Source of the DNA: a bacterium
GTDB taxonomy: Bacteria > Moduliflexota > Moduliflexia > Moduliflexales > JAUQPW01
Reading direction: 5' to 3'
Assembly: GCA_030550175.1 (NCBI GenBank)
Contig: JAUQPW010000012.1
Span: 1-64,000 of the forward strand
Length of the DNA: 64,000 nucleotides
A model generated the notes under the pieces. The model did no database searches, was not told the origin of the DNA, and saw only the letters and a program-made list of their open reading frames with translations. The position numbers and the translations under genes were made by a program. Below, one piece after another: positions 45,671 to 56,687 of the stretch; the first letter of the stretch is position 1; each line of letters begins with the position of its first letter.

Positions 45671-46693
45671 ATGCGTTTAAGCGACATAGCACAGTTTTTG
45701 GGAGGAGAGCTAGAAGGGGAAGGTGATCTGGAAATTAAAGGGGTCAATACCCTGGAAGAAAGTCAACCAGGGGATATTACTTTTCTTGCCAACCCTAAAT
45801 ATAAAGCCAAACTACATACCACCCGGGCGTCTGCTGCTATTGTCAATAGAGAAGTTCTTACAGATCGCCTGGCCCTGGTAAGGGTCGATAACCCTTACCT
45901 GGCCTTTGCCAGAATTATTCCCCTATTTTCTAAAATAGAACCCCCTCCCCCTGGGATTCATCCGAGTTTTATAACAGGTGAGGAAGTCCAAATAGGTCAG
46001 AACTGTTCGATCCTGCCCTATGTCGTAGTTGGGAATCGAGTGAAGATAGGGGACCGAACCGTCCTTTACTCGGGGGTCTATATAGGAAATGATGTTACGA
46101 TTGGAAATGATGTGGTTATTTATCCCCATGTAACCATTATGCATGGGGTCCAGATTGGTAACAGGGTTATTATTCACAGTGGAGCCGTTATTGGAAGCGA
46201 TGGATTTGGTTTTGTACCTCAAGCAGAGACTTACCAGAAAATCCCACAGGTAGGAACTGTTCTCATCGAAGACGATGTGGAGATTGGAGCTAATGTAACT
46301 ATTGATCGCGCCACTTTGGGAAAAACCCATATTCAACGAGGAGTTAAAATCGATAACCTGGTACAAATCGCCCATAACGTTGTTATCGGTGAGAATTCCA
46401 TTATTGTAGCCCAGGTTGGGATCTCTGGAAGTACCCAGGTAGGACGTAATGTTACCCTTGCAGGGCAGGTTGGATTAGTCGGTCATATCAAGATAGGAGA
46501 CTATGTCAAAATAGGCGCTCAATCTGGAGTCACGAAATCCATTCCATCCCATGCCGTTGTTTCCGGAAGTCCGGCTGTAGACCATCTTTTATGGAAAAAA
46601 TCTCAAGTGAGCCTTCTTAAACTCCCCGAGTTGATTCAAAGGGTTCGTGATTTAGAGCGCAGAGTCGAGGAACTTGAAAGAGGCAAATCTTAG
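45671..46693 (+). CDS. lpxD: UDP-3-O-acylglucosamine N-acyltransferase
   Basis: 340-residue lipid A enzyme that adds the second (N-linked) acyl chain. N-terminal uridine-binding domain ([20 protein letters not shown]), then a left-handed beta-helix of hexapeptide repeats ([35 protein letters not shown]), catalytic-region [10 protein letters not shown] and a C-terminal helix ([14 protein letters not shown]). First of lpxD-fabZ-lpxA. Confidence 0.96.
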   Translation: MRLSDIAQFLGGELEGEGDLEIKGVNTLEESQPGDITFLANPKYKAKLHTTRASAAIVNREVLTDRLALVRVDNPYLAFARIIPLFSKIEPPPPGIHPSFITGEEVQIGQNCSILPYVVVGNRVKIGDRTVLYSGVYIGNDVTIGNDVVIYPHVTIMHGVQIGNRVIIHSGAVIGSDGFGFVPQAETYQKIPQVGTVLIEDDVEIGANVTIDRATLGKTHIQRGVKIDNLVQIAHNVVIGENSIIVAQVGISGSTQVGRNVTLAGQVGLVGHIKIGDYVKIGAQSGVTKSIPSHAVVSGSPAVDHLLWKKSQVSLLKLPELIQRVRDLERRVEELERGKS

Positions 46694-46734
46694 CCAATCA
46701 TACTAATTTGCTTTTAAAGGTAGAAAAAAGAGTA

Positions 46735-46809
46735 GTAGGGCGGAGTTATGTTCCTGCTTCTTCGGCTGCCGTCTTTCTGGAATTCAGAATAGGCTCCAAG
46801 CGGCCCTAC
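46735..46809. repeat. Inverted repeat before fabZ
   Basis: GTAGGGC (46735) and GCCCTAC (46803) bound a spacer with further partly complementary words, just upstream of fabZ. Confidence 0.45.
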
Positions 46810-46829
46810 CGTTTTCTTCCTGCTTATCG

Positions 46830-47258
46830 ATGCTCGATATCAAAGAAATTCAACAAATTCTTCCACACCGCTATCCGTTCCTTCTGGTAGATAAAATTGT
46901 TACGTTAGAAGAAAATAAGGTCGTCGGTATTAAGAATGTAACCATCAATGAACCCTTTTTCCAGGGACATTTTCCCGGAACACCCATCATGCCAGGTGTT
47001 TTAGTTATTGAAGCTATGGCTCAAGTAGGAGCAGTACTTTTCCTAAGGATGAACGAACACAAGAATAAATTGGCTTATTTCACCGGAATAGATAAAGCGA
47101 AATTTAGAAAACCCGTGGTACCTGGAGATCAACTGAGAATGGAACTGGAAGTTCTTAAAGTGAGTAGCCGGATATGTAAGATGAGAGGAAAAGCTTTTGT
47201 GGATGAGACTTTGGTGGTGGAAGCGGAGTTGCTTTCAGCTCTGGTTGATAAAAAGTAA
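46830..47258 (+). CDS. fabZ: 3-hydroxyacyl-ACP dehydratase
   Basis: 142-residue hot-dog-fold dehydratase of fatty-acid elongation. [12 protein letters not shown] and the active-site helix [20 protein letters not shown] (catalytic His and Glu) are intact. It competes with LpxA/LpxD for 3-hydroxyacyl-ACP, which explains its conserved place between lpxD and lpxA. The ATG starts [16 protein letters not shown]. Confidence 0.96.
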   Translation: MLDIKEIQQILPHRYPFLLVDKIVTLEENKVVGIKNVTINEPFFQGHFPGTPIMPGVLVIEAMAQVGAVLFLRMNEHKNKLAYFTGIDKAKFRKPVVPGDQLRMELEVLKVSSRICKMRGKAFVDETLVVEAELLSALVDKK

Positions 47259-47340
47259 GGATCAAAAGGTAAGGTAAGGTATAAGGAACAAGTAGCCTAT
47301 TCGGAAAGGTGAAGGTCAAGGTCCTTGCCTTCTTAGACCT
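47255..47340. repeat. Word-repeat inverted repeat
   Basis: aaggtaaggtaaggtataagg on the left and gaaggtcaaggtccttgcct on the right. Lies between fabZ and lpxA and creates an in-frame pre-extension of lpxA. Confidence 0.5.
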
Positions 47341-47362
47341 GAGACTTTTTAACCTGAGAGAG

Positions 47363-48169
47363 ATGGATATACACAAGTTTGCTATTGTACACGAGAAAGC
47401 TAAGTTAGGAAAAAATGTTACTGTAGGACCTTTTTCCATTATCGGGGAAAATGTTAAGATAGGAGCTGGAAGCAAAATAGGCGCCCATGTTGTGATAGAG
47501 GGCTGGACGGAGATTGGAGAAAATTGTGAATTTTATACAGGTGCGGTGATCGGAGCTATCCCTCAGGATCTCAAATTTGCAGGAGAAAAAACGATCGTAA
47601 AGATTGGAAACCATTCCATTTTTCGAGAGTATGTAACCGTTAACCGGGGAACAGGAGCCGGAGGAGGACAAACGATTATCGGAGATAATTGTCTTCTCAT
47701 GGCCTATACCCATATCGCCCACGACTGTATTATCGGAAATAATGTTATATTCGGTAATGCGGCTAATCTGGCCGGGCATATTGAAGTAGGGGATTTTGCC
47801 ATTATCGGGGGCTTAACTGGGATTCATCAATTTGTCCGAATCGGCGCTTACTCGATTATCGGAGGATGCTCGGCAGTTACCCAAGACATTATCCCCTTCG
47901 CAAAAGCCGCAGGGAACCGTCCCAATAGATTGTATGGATTGAATATCGTCGGATTGAAGCGACATAACTTCTCTCCGGAGGCGATACGAAATCTTCAAAA
48001 AGCTTACCGAATCCTCTTCCGGTCCAATCTGAATCTTTCGCAAGCCATCCTCAAAATCGAGGAAGAAATCCGGGATTCGGCTGAAGTCAATCAAATTATC
48101 AATTTTACCAAATACTCCAAACGAGGAATCTGTAAACATAAACCGGATAATTCTGAGTTTGAGGAATGA
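47363..48169 (+). CDS. lpxA: UDP-N-acetylglucosamine O-acyltransferase
   Basis: 268-residue first enzyme of lipid A synthesis. Left-handed beta-helix with hexapeptide repeats (AKLGKNVTVGPFSIIGENV), the catalytic-His segment (LMAYTHIAHDCIIGN), HQFVRIGAYSIIGGCSAV, and the C-terminal helical domain (GLKRHNFSPEAIRNLQKAYR). The frame opens at 47309 inside a word repeat; ATG 47363 (MDIHKFAIVHEKAKLG) fits the family. lpxB and lpxI are not in the window. Confidence 0.95.
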   Translation: MDIHKFAIVHEKAKLGKNVTVGPFSIIGENVKIGAGSKIGAHVVIEGWTEIGENCEFYTGAVIGAIPQDLKFAGEKTIVKIGNHSIFREYVTVNRGTGAGGGQTIIGDNCLLMAYTHIAHDCIIGNNVIFGNAANLAGHIEVGDFAIIGGLTGIHQFVRIGAYSIIGGCSAVTQDIIPFAKAAGNRPNRLYGLNIVGLKRHNFSPEAIRNLQKAYRILFRSNLNLSQAILKIEEEIRDSAEVNQIINFTKYSKRGICKHKPDNSEFEE

Positions 48170-48327
48170 GGGGAAGAGGGAAAGTCGGGAAGAGGAAAAG
48201 GGGATAAGTCCTCTCCCTTTCGCTCAATTTATTCTTAGAAGGACCGGCGAAAGGAGCTTATTCACCAGGACTTCCTAACAGCATCCCCCGTGAAAATACC
48301 CTCTTTTTCCATTTTTTTCCCGTATTT
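48164..48327. repeat. Purine-rich word repeats between lpxA and thrB
   Basis: gggaagagggaaagtcggga, complemented by cctctccctttcgctc and further on by ccctctttttcc. Lies between convergent genes and might act as a bidirectional terminator. Confidence 0.45.
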
Positions 48328-49251
48328 TCAATTCTCTACGACCTGTACCTGCAGACCTTCCCTATCGACATCTAAAACTAAAACATCGCTTTCGATTCCA
48401 TAGGATTGAAAGACGGCCTTCATAACTTCCCCGATTTGGGCTTCTTTATCTGTTACTAGGGCTAAAATGGCCGAACCTGCTCCACTCAGCGCACACCCTT
48501 TAGCTCCCGCTTTCAAGGCAGCTTCAAGAACTTCCGGTAAAGGTTTAATGAGGTTTTTTCGATAGATCTGATGGACCCTGTCCTCCATAGCAAAGCTCAA
48601 AAAATCAATATGACCTGTGAGAAGAGCCGCCACCAATATGGCTGTTCGGCTTGTATTAAAAAGAACATCTTGAAAGGGTATTTTATCCGGAAGGCATTTT
48701 CGAGCTTCTTCAGTAGAAATATAAAAATCCGGTATGGCCAGAACCACCCGGAGACGGGCCGGGAAATCACACCTTATAAACTTAACCCCTGTTTCGGTCA
48801 AACAAGAAACGGTAAATCCGCCATAGAAAGCCGGAATTACATTATCGGGGTGTCCTTCTAATTTAATGGCTAAATCTATAATATCCTCCTCTGTTAAGGG
48901 ATTTCCAAGTAAGAAATTGGCCCCTACCAGTCCGGCTAACCGGGCGGTTGCGCTTCCTCCAAGCCCCCCTGAAGTGGGAATATAACTTCGAATGAGAATT
49001 TTAAACCTGTAATCGGCCCTCCCTACTCTATTTACCAGTAATTGAGCAGATTGATAGACCAGATTCTCTTCATTCTCAGGATATACGCCCTTTCCCTTCC
49101 CTATTATTTGCACCTGGGGTTCTCCTTCGGTTAAGGTGATTTCATAAATATTATAAAGGGTTAAAGCAAGTCCTAACGTATCCATTCCCGGACCTAGATT
49201 ACTTGTAGAAGCAGGTACTTTTATAATAATTTTCTTCTCTTTCATCCTCAT
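48328..49251 (-). CDS. thrB: Homoserine kinase
   Basis: 307-residue GHMP kinase of threonine synthesis. N-terminal IKVPASTSNLGPGMDTLGLA, the ATP-binding loop IPTSGGLGGSATARLAGLVG, and C-terminal GAKGCALSGAGSAILAL are family marks. It lies alone on the minus strand; hom and thrC are not present. A second ATG two codons on is an equally good start. Confidence 0.93.
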   Translation of the reverse strand: MRMKEKKIIIKVPASTSNLGPGMDTLGLALTLYNIYEITLTEGEPQVQIIGKGKGVYPENEENLVYQSAQLLVNRVGRADYRFKILIRSYIPTSGGLGGSATARLAGLVGANFLLGNPLTEEDIIDLAIKLEGHPDNVIPAFYGGFTVSCLTETGVKFIRCDFPARLRVVLAIPDFYISTEEARKCLPDKIPFQDVLFNTSRTAILVAALLTGHIDFLSFAMEDRVHQIYRKNLIKPLPEVLEAALKAGAKGCALSGAGSAILALVTDKEAQIGEVMKAVFQSYGIESDVLVLDVDREGLQVQVVEN

Positions 49252-49285
49252 AAGACCCTATCTCCAGAGGGGAAGATGTTAGTTT

Positions 49286-49291
49286 ATTATA
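49286..49291 (-). promoter_or_regulatory. Possible thrB -10 box
   Basis: A perfect minus-strand TATAAT lies 35 bp before thrB. The only -35-like element (TTGATG) is 19 bases away, so support is weak. Confidence 0.3.
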
Positions 49292-49647
49292 AATACTCGA
49301 TCAGATAAGTCATCAACTACGAAAATCTTTATAAGATATAATCTAATCACGAATTCAGAAAGATGAATAGTAAATAGCAGCTTTAAATTTCTCCTACATC
49401 GTTCTGACTTCATCCCTCACCGAGGGTTTTAACCTTCATAAAGAAATGACCTTGATTTATGAACTGTTACATGACAGTCGTCACGGTTTCAGTTTTGGAT
49501 TAATTTAATAACGAATGGAGGAAAGCAGGTTACCTGCGAAACCATCAAACAAATTTTAACTTTACTTCAGACCCCCAAGGCGTGTCAAAGCATTTTTCCT
49601 TGTACAGTATTTTCATTTGGAAATGCAGTATTCATTACTTTTTAAGC

Positions 49648-49676
49648 TTGACAAATCTAAGTAATTATTATATGGC
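49648..49676 (+). promoter_or_regulatory. Candidate mreB promoter
   Basis: TTGACA (49648-49653), 17-base spacer, TATGGC (49671-49676). The -35 is perfect, the -10 weak. Leader to the mreB ATG about 207 bases. Confidence 0.45.
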
Positions 49677-49845
49677 ATAGCTAATCGATCTACTTTCCTC
49701 TGTGAAACGGTAAGCCCACATGTTCCCCCTATTGGGAAAATAGAAGAAGTTTTATACCTCAGAGTAGGGTAAGCACAATTATTTTCTTGAAGGAAAACAA
49801 ATGATATATTATAGAGTAACTAATAATTTTTTTAAAAAGACCTAG

Positions 49846-50910
<1,065 letters not shown>

Positions 50911-50928
50911 TCCAAGAGAGAAAATAAC

Positions 50929-51014
50929 AGGGAAGTATGGGAGTATGGGGGTATGGGAGTATAGAAGAACAAATCCCATACTCCCATACCTCCCCACTCC
51001 CATACCTCTATCCT
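50929..51014. repeat. Octad-word inverted repeat (AGTATGGG type)
   Basis: ggaagtatgggagtatgggg on the left, cccatactcccatacctcc on the right. Same vocabulary as 20317-20458. It lies between mreB and mreC and ends 8 bases before the mreC ATG. Confidence 0.75.
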
Positions 51015-51021
51015 CTTATAA

Positions 51022-51837
51022 ATGGTAAAGCTCCTGGTTAGATATAAACCTATCTCTACTCTATTCGGCTTACTGGTCGCCTCCTTCATACTCCTTTCAG
51101 TACAAACCAAGGCCCCTAATCCTACAGCCCTTCTGGAGAAGTATGCTCTGGTAGGTATCTATCCTTTGCAATTGGCAATCTCCCAGGCCATGGACAAGAT
51201 ACACCTTGTCTGGAAAAAATATATTTACCTTGTAAACCTGGAAGAGGAGAATGCCCGGCTACGGGAACAGGTTCGAATTCTTCAAAGGGAAAAAAATGAA
51301 TACGTGGAGAATGCCTTAGCTTATGAAAGATTAAAGAACACCCTGAACTGGGCCGATGTAACGAGCCTGAGTACCATACTGGCCAGAGTGATTGGACGGG
51401 ACTCCACCAATTGGGCCAGTAGTATTTTAATAGACAAAGGGTCGAATCATAACATAGAACCTAATCTTGCCGTAATCACCCATGAAGGAATTGTGGGATA
51501 TACCCTGAGTGTATCTCCCCGAGCTTCTAAAGTTCTTCTCGCCACAGATCCCAATTGTAGTATTGCTGCCATCATCCAGAGAACACGAGATCAAGGGGTT
51601 GTTCAAGGTCAGCTCACCAATTATTACAAAATGAAGTACCTGGTTCAAGGGGCCGATGTAATCGAAGGAGATATGGTTATTTCCTCTGGATTAGGAGGAG
51701 TTTTTCCTAAAGGACTTGTAATTGGAAAAATCGCAAGAATCAATAAGAAAAGTGATGGCCTTTTTTTGGATGTAGATATAGAACCCAGCGTCAATTTCTC
51801 AAAATTAGAAGAAGTGTTTGTGGTTAAAAACAAGTAG
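51022..51837 (+). CDS. mreC: Rod-shape determining protein MreC
   Basis: 271 residues: one N-terminal membrane helix (TLFGLLVASFILLSVQ), a periplasmic coiled coil (about 70-105, NLEEENARLREQVRIL) and a double beta-barrel core (VIGRDSTNWASSILIDKG; ISSGLGGVFPKGLVIGKI). It links MreB to periplasmic wall synthases. Its stop touches the mreD start. Confidence 0.95.
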   Translation: MVKLLVRYKPISTLFGLLVASFILLSVQTKAPNPTALLEKYALVGIYPLQLAISQAMDKIHLVWKKYIYLVNLEEENARLREQVRILQREKNEYVENALAYERLKNTLNWADVTSLSTILARVIGRDSTNWASSILIDKGSNHNIEPNLAVITHEGIVGYTLSVSPRASKVLLATDPNCSIAAIIQRTRDQGVVQGQLTNYYKMKYLVQGADVIEGDMVISSGLGGVFPKGLVIGKIARINKKSDGLFLDVDIEPSVNFSKLEEVFVVKNK

Positions 51838-52338
51838 ATGTATTTCGCCTGTATTATCGGATTCTCACTGCTTGCACTTGTTCTCCAGACAACTTTATTT
51901 AGTAAGATCCCCATAAATGGAGCCAAACCGGATCTGATTCTTATCATTGTGAGTTACTTGAGCTTGGCAAAAGGTGCAGAAACCGGCTCTGTCTTAGGAT
52001 TCTTGCTGGGATTACTGCAAGATATTCTCTCTGGCGTGTTCTTAGGTTCAAATGCCCTGGCTAAAACTATCTTAGGGTTTGTATTAGGAAGTATCGGCAA
52101 AAGGCTTTATGTGAATAGTCTGCTGTTACAGATATTTTTTGTCTTCATTCTGACTTTCGTAGACGAGATGCTCCTGGCCGGTTTGGCCCTGATGTTAAAG
52201 TCTTATTCAACCCAAGATATTCTAAATCAATGGATTCGTATAACTCCCTCAGAAGCCATCTATAACTCTATGCTGTGCCCTTTCGTTATTGTTCCCTTTA
52301 AACTTGTAGAAACGACTTTTGGATCCCCACAAAAATAA
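51838..52338 (+). CDS. mreD: Rod-shape determining protein MreD
   Basis: 166-residue membrane protein with about five helices. The stretch GAKPDLILIIVSYLSLAKG followed by GFLLGLLQDILSGVFLGSNAL is diagnostic. Starts directly after the mreC stop, so translation is coupled. mrdA (PBP2) and rodA, often next, are not here. Confidence 0.92.
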   Translation: MYFACIIGFSLLALVLQTTLFSKIPINGAKPDLILIIVSYLSLAKGAETGSVLGFLLGLLQDILSGVFLGSNALAKTILGFVLGSIGKRLYVNSLLLQIFFVFILTFVDEMLLAGLALMLKSYSTQDILNQWIRITPSEAIYNSMLCPFVIVPFKLVETTFGSPQK

Positions 52339-52360
52339 TGGGGTTTCCTTTTTATTTTAT
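52321..52360 (+). terminator. Probable terminator of mreBCD
   Basis: GGATCCCC / GGGGTTTCC hairpin spanning the mreD stop, followed by a T-rich run (TTTTTATTTTATTTG). Confidence 0.6.
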
Positions 52361-52650
52361 TTGCTTGTTTACAAGAAACCTAGATGCGGGTCCTATGAAG
52401 CCAGAACCCTTCATCCCTTTCATAAAGGTTTGACTTCATAAAAAGTCAAAGAGGAGAGGTGACTCATCCCAAGGTTTCATCCCGATTTTCGATGAAAATA
52501 AAAAAAGAAATTCCTTGACAAGGATAACCCCTTAACATAACTTTCTCTGTTTGAGACACAATTTCAACTTGAAGAGCTTTTTCAATTCAATCATCTTATT
52601 CAAGATCTTGTGGTTAAGAGAGTCAATGCCAGGTATACAGGAGGATTAAT
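52339..52650. other. Intergenic region, mreD to Wzt-like gene
   Basis: Holds the mreBCD terminator, a small hairpin (TTTGACTtcataaaaAGTCAAA, 52421-52451) and a promoter at 52515-52543. No gene is seen. Confidence 0.55.
52515..52543 (+). promoter_or_regulatory. Candidate promoter of the Wzt-like gene
   Basis: TTGACA (52515-52520), 17-base spacer, TAACTT (52538-52543). Third occurrence of this exact box pair in the window. Confidence 0.5.
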
Positions 52651-53904
52651 TTGTACGCTATCAAAGTTGATCGGGTTTCTAAGTCATTTAAATTGAGAAA
52701 GCGATATCGCCAGGCCCCCACCTTTAAATCCTGGATTATTAACCTCATGAAAGGTCAGCGGATTCTCCAACCTGCTGAGACTTTTTGGGCTTTGCAGAAT
52801 ATTTCCTTTGAGGTTCCAAAAGGAAAAACTGTAGGTATTATAGGAAGTAATGGTTCGGGTAAGAGCACACTGTTGAAAATTATCGCCGGGCTTCAGCGGC
52901 CTTCTCAGGGTAAGGTCAAAGTGAACGGTCGATTATCGGCCCTCATCGAGTTGGGTGCAGGCTTCCACCCTGAATTTACAGGACGGGAGAACATTTTTAT
53001 TAATGGGATTATATTGGGTTTAAGTCGGAAGGAGATTTACAAAAAATTCGATGAGATTGTTCGGTTTGCAGAACTTGAGGAATTTATAGACAATCCGGTG
53101 AAAACGTATTCCTCGGGAATGTATATGCGACTGGCTTTTTCTATTGCCATTGCAGTAGAGCCAGATATCTTTCTCATAGATGAACTCTTTGCAGTGGGGG
53201 ATGCTGCCTTTCAACACAAGTGTAATGCTAAAATTAATCGATTCCGAAGTGAAGGAAAGACCATCGTCTTGGTCACCCATGATCTCAGTGCCATTGAGAA
53301 ATACTGTGACGAGGTCATCTGGCTGGATAAAGGCATCCTTCGTGGTAAGGGAAAAGCAAGGGAAATGGTTAATGCCTATCTGGAAGACGTAGCCCAGAAG
53401 GAACGACAGGAGAGTATAAATTCCCAGGAATGCGGAAGGAATGGTCCTGAATCCGTACCTGGCAAAGAAAATTTAAGACGATGGGGTTCGCGGGAGGTCG
53501 AAATAACCAGTGTAGAGTTATTCAATGGAAGTGGAGAACCCTGTTCTCTTTATAGGACAGGGGATAAAATGAAGATTGAAATTACCTACATGGCCCATCG
53601 AACGATTCAAGATCCTGTATTTGGAATAGGAATCTTCCGCAATGATGGGGCTTATTGTTACGGGACGAATACATATATTGAAGATCTCGAGGTAGATATT
53701 TCAACCGGTAAAGGCAAAGTCAAGATTTACTTTGATCGGCTCGATTTAACCGGAGGAATTTATTTACTGGATGTAGCCGTACACGCCAAGGATGGAACTC
53801 CTTATGATTATCAAAGTCAAATGTATTCCTTTGAGGTTCAGAGTTCTATTCGGGATGTGGGAATTTATCGCCCACCCCATCATTGGGAATTTGAAAAGTT
53901 ATGA
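52651..53904 (+). CDS. Wzt-like polysaccharide export ABC ATPase
   Basis: 417 residues. N-terminal ABC ATPase (Walker A GSNGSGKST at 65-73, signature YSSGM at 153-157, Walker B LIDE at 175-178, AVGDAAF, switch His in VTHDLS). A C-terminal Wzt-type carbohydrate-binding domain follows (about 280-410, from TSVELFNGSGEP to YSFEV). Such proteins export O-antigen or teichoic-type glycans after recognising the chain end. The permease (Wzm) and glycosyltransferases are absent nearby. TTG start with strong AGGAGG. Confidence 0.9.
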   Translation: MYAIKVDRVSKSFKLRKRYRQAPTFKSWIINLMKGQRILQPAETFWALQNISFEVPKGKTVGIIGSNGSGKSTLLKIIAGLQRPSQGKVKVNGRLSALIELGAGFHPEFTGRENIFINGIILGLSRKEIYKKFDEIVRFAELEEFIDNPVKTYSSGMYMRLAFSIAIAVEPDIFLIDELFAVGDAAFQHKCNAKINRFRSEGKTIVLVTHDLSAIEKYCDEVIWLDKGILRGKGKAREMVNAYLEDVAQKERQESINSQECGRNGPESVPGKENLRRWGSREVEITSVELFNGSGEPCSLYRTGDKMKIEITYMAHRTIQDPVFGIGIFRNDGAYCYGTNTYIEDLEVDISTGKGKVKIYFDRLDLTGGIYLLDVAVHAKDGTPYDYQSQMYSFEVQSSIRDVGIYRPPHHWEFEKL

Positions 53905-53917
53905 CTTGGAATCAAAG

Positions 53918-54865
53918 CTAATTCAGGTAGTCCCGAAGGCGCTTGGCCAGGGCTCTGTGCCTGAGGCGATGTTTCGTGCGGCTTTCAATTTGCCGAACTC
54001 TCTCCCGACTTAAATTCATCAACTTTCCAACTTCTTCTAAGGTCATCGGTTTTTGACCATCTAACCCATAACGCAGGCGTAAAATCTTCTCTTCCCGGGG
54101 ATCCAGACCTTTCAGGAGTTCTTCAAATTGGTCTTGAAAAGACTGATTTAATAAAATTTCGTCGGCTGCCGGATACTGTTTGGCTTCCATAAAATCGATG
54201 AAGGTGGTGCTGTCCTCTCCATCGGAGAGGGGTGCATCCAGGGATAGATAATTTCTGGAAATTCTCATAATATTCTCCACATCTTTAACCGGTACATCTA
54301 ACTTTTCAGAAAGTTCCTCTGGCGTAGGCTCTCGACCGTTATTTTCTTGAATCATTTCGTTATAGAGCTGACTGATCTTGTATAAAAGGCCTGCTTGCTT
54401 AAGGGGTAGCCTCACAGCACCCGACTGTTCGGCTAAAGCTTGCATAATTGCTTGACGAATCCACCAAACAGCGTAGGAAATGAATTTAACTCCTTTGGAA
54501 GGATCAAATCTTTTGGCAGCCTCAATCAGACCGATATTTCCTTCGTTGATAAGATCGGGTAAAGATAACCCACACCCCTGGTATCCCTGGGCAACTTTAA
54601 CGACAAATTTTAAATTTCCCTCCACTAACCGCTTGAGCGCTTCCTGATCCCCCTGTTGAATCCGCATGGCTAATTGTTCTTCTTCCTCTCGTGTGGTGAT
54701 GGAAAACTTACTGATTTCCCTCAGATAGGTACTCAAAGTATCATGAGAGACATATTTATGAGAACCCTCAAAATCCATAATCACCCTTACTTTCTTACCA
54801 TCTGGAAGATTTACTTGGGTAGGGGTAAGCCCTTTAAGCTTAAGGTAGGTATCCTGTTCACCCAA
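53918..54865 (-). CDS. RNA polymerase sigma-70 family factor (group 2-like)
   Basis: 315 residues. Region 1.2 (DTLSTYLREISKFSITTREE), region 2 (NLKFVVKVAQGYQGCGLSLP, YAVWWIRQAIMQAL), region 3 and region 4 HTH (TLEEVGKLMNLSRERVRQIE) are complete. Region 1.1 is absent, and its size is that of RpoS-like factors, so it is probably not the housekeeping factor. It lies 17 bp after hspR and behind dnaJ, suggesting a role in heat or general stress. TTG start with GAGGGG upstream. Convergent with the Wzt-like gene, 13 bp apart. Confidence 0.92.
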   Translation of the reverse strand: MGEQDTYLKLKGLTPTQVNLPDGKKVRVIMDFEGSHKYVSHDTLSTYLREISKFSITTREEEEQLAMRIQQGDQEALKRLVEGNLKFVVKVAQGYQGCGLSLPDLINEGNIGLIEAAKRFDPSKGVKFISYAVWWIRQAIMQALAEQSGAVRLPLKQAGLLYKISQLYNEMIQENNGREPTPEELSEKLDVPVKDVENIMRISRNYLSLDAPLSDGEDSTTFIDFMEAKQYPAADEILLNQSFQDQFEELLKGLDPREEKILRLRYGLDGQKPMTLEEVGKLMNLSRERVRQIESRTKHRLRHRALAKRLRDYLN

Positions 54866-54882
54866 AGGATTTTGTCCCCTCT

Positions 54883-55266
54883 TTAATCTTCTGCTTTTAC
54901 AATACCCCCCTTTGATGCCTTAACCAGGAAACTACTCGAATTTTTTTTCGCCTCTTCTGCTTCTTTAGCCATATGATACTGAATGTAGTTCATCATCTCG
55001 ATCATGACCTGCTGCATTTTCTCCATTTTCTCCCGCATACTCAGAATAACCTCCACGCCTGCCAAATTCACACCCAGATCCCGGGTTAAACTCAGGATAG
55101 TTCGAAGCCTCTCGATGTCCTCCTCCGAGTAAAGCCGGGTATTCCCTTCGGTTCGAGAAGGAACGATTAACCCCTCGCGTTCGTAAAGTCGGAGGGTCTG
55201 AGGATGAATACCGAGCATTTCAGAAACTACACTGATCATGAATAAAGGTTTACCTTTATTTGCCAT
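54883..55266 (-). CDS. hspR: HspR-like MerR family repressor
   Basis: 127 residues. MerR-type winged helix (about 9-75: ISVVSEMLGIHPQTLRLYER, GNTRLYSEEDIERLRTI) and a C-terminal helix. HspR represses dnaK/dnaJ/clpB operons by binding HAIR inverted repeats. Its place right after dnaJ is the classic arrangement, and a HAIR-like site lies upstream of dnaJ (56692-56712). The sigma factor gene follows at 17 bp. Confidence 0.9.
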   Translation of the reverse strand: MANKGKPLFMISVVSEMLGIHPQTLRLYEREGLIVPSRTEGNTRLYSEEDIERLRTILSLTRDLGVNLAGVEVILSMREKMEKMQQVMIEMMNYIQYHMAKEAEEAKKNSSSFLVKASKGGIVKAED

Positions 55267-55422
55267 AACCCCTCACTCCGAACCTGCAGCCTATTCGGGT
55301 TGACCACTTTATTAATTAATATCCATGCATCTGGTAACCTTTTCAAGGTTTAAAACTTTGGGAAGATGAACTATATTTTTTCCACGCTGAGCAAAGCACA
55401 ACTCCGTTTCCTCTTCTTCCTC

Positions 55423-56565
55423 TCAATGAGGGACGTAAGATTGTAAATGAGTTCTTGGATTCTCAGGATGCAGGCGTTCAAGTTCCCTTAAAAGTTGCTC
55501 CATGCGGGGATCCACATTCTTCGGTGTCACAACTTTAACCGTGACAAATTGATCTCCACGGCCGGCACCTTTGAGATGAGGCATTCCCTTTCCTCGCAAT
55601 CGAAATATCTGTCCACTTTCAGTTCCCATGGGAATCGTCATGGTGGCCTCCCCATCAACCGTTGGAACCTTAATTTTAGCGCCTAAGGTCGCCTCAATGA
55701 AGGTAATCGGAACTTCGCAGTAGAGGTTATCTCCTTTTCTTTCAAAGAAAGGATGAGGTCGAACCCGAGTGGTGATATATAAATCTCCCGGAGAACCTCC
55801 CCTTCTTCCGACATTCCCTTTATTCGGAACCCGAATCTTGGACCCATTATCAACTCCCGCCGGAATCTTCACCGAAATCTTTTCTGATTGAAGGATCACA
55901 CCGCTTCCTTGACAGGTTCGACACGGATTTTTATTGATTTTTCCACTTCCTCTACAAAGGGAGCAGGTCTGAAAAGTATTTAAAAATCCGGTAGAGGTAC
56001 GAACCTGCCCTGTCCCCTTACACGCTGAGCAAGTTTCCAGATAGAATCCCCGCTCAGTACCCATTCCATGACAGGATGGACAGGAAACCTCCCGTTGTAA
56101 CCTGATCCGTGTGTTTAATCCCTGAACTGCATCCTCAAAACTCAGATCCATCGTGTACTGAATATCACTCCCCTTAACAGGTTCCGATGCAGGACTATCT
56201 TCTCGCTTCCCGCTAAACATGCTCCCAAAAATATCCCCCAGATCTCCTACCTTAAAACCCGATTTTTTAAAATCAAAGCTAGAAAAATCAAATTGACTAA
56301 AATCGGACCACCGAGAACTCTCTGATTTATCCGCTCCATCTCGACTCAACGGGTGTCCGAATTTATCGTACATGGCCCGTTTCTCCGGATCACTTAGAAC
56401 CTGATACGCTTCGCTGATCTCCTTAAACTTAGCCTCAGCACTTTTATCATTAGGATTCACATCTGGATGATATTTTCGGGCCAACTTCCGATAGGCTGCC
56501 TTAATTTCTTTTTCCGAAGCTTTCTTGGAAACGTTTAATACTTCATAATAGTCCCGTTTATTCAT
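55423..56565 (-). CDS. dnaJ: Chaperone DnaJ
   Basis: 380-residue Hsp40. J domain with HPD at 33-35, then a Ser/Phe-rich (not Gly-rich) linker (about 75-115). Four CxxCxGxG zinc motifs follow (C162/C165, C179/C182, C201/C204, C215/C218), then the client-binding domain. It stimulates DnaK, whose gene is not in the window. First gene of dnaJ-hspR-sigma with a HAIR-like operator 127 bp upstream. Confidence 0.95.
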   Translation of the reverse strand: MNKRDYYEVLNVSKKASEKEIKAAYRKLARKYHPDVNPNDKSAEAKFKEISEAYQVLSDPEKRAMYDKFGHPLSRDGADKSESSRWSDFSQFDFSSFDFKKSGFKVGDLGDIFGSMFSGKREDSPASEPVKGSDIQYTMDLSFEDAVQGLNTRIRLQREVSCPSCHGMGTERGFYLETCSACKGTGQVRTSTGFLNTFQTCSLCRGSGKINKNPCRTCQGSGVILQSEKISVKIPAGVDNGSKIRVPNKGNVGRRGGSPGDLYITTRVRPHPFFERKGDNLYCEVPITFIEATLGAKIKVPTVDGEATMTIPMGTESGQIFRLRGKGMPHLKGAGRGDQFVTVKVVTPKNVDPRMEQLLRELERLHPENPRTHLQSYVPH

Positions 56566-56687
56566 ACCCTATCCCATGTTTTTATCCCTCTTAGATAATT
56601 TAACCTTGTCGTATCTTCCCTCCCGGATGGGGTGATATCAGTCACCCGAGGTGATAGGCTTGGACCTCTCTTTCCGTTATCAACATA

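Noticed and set aside
46708..46890. 60-codon open frame before fabZ
   Set aside because: Overlaps the fabZ start in another frame and lies in an inverted repeat.
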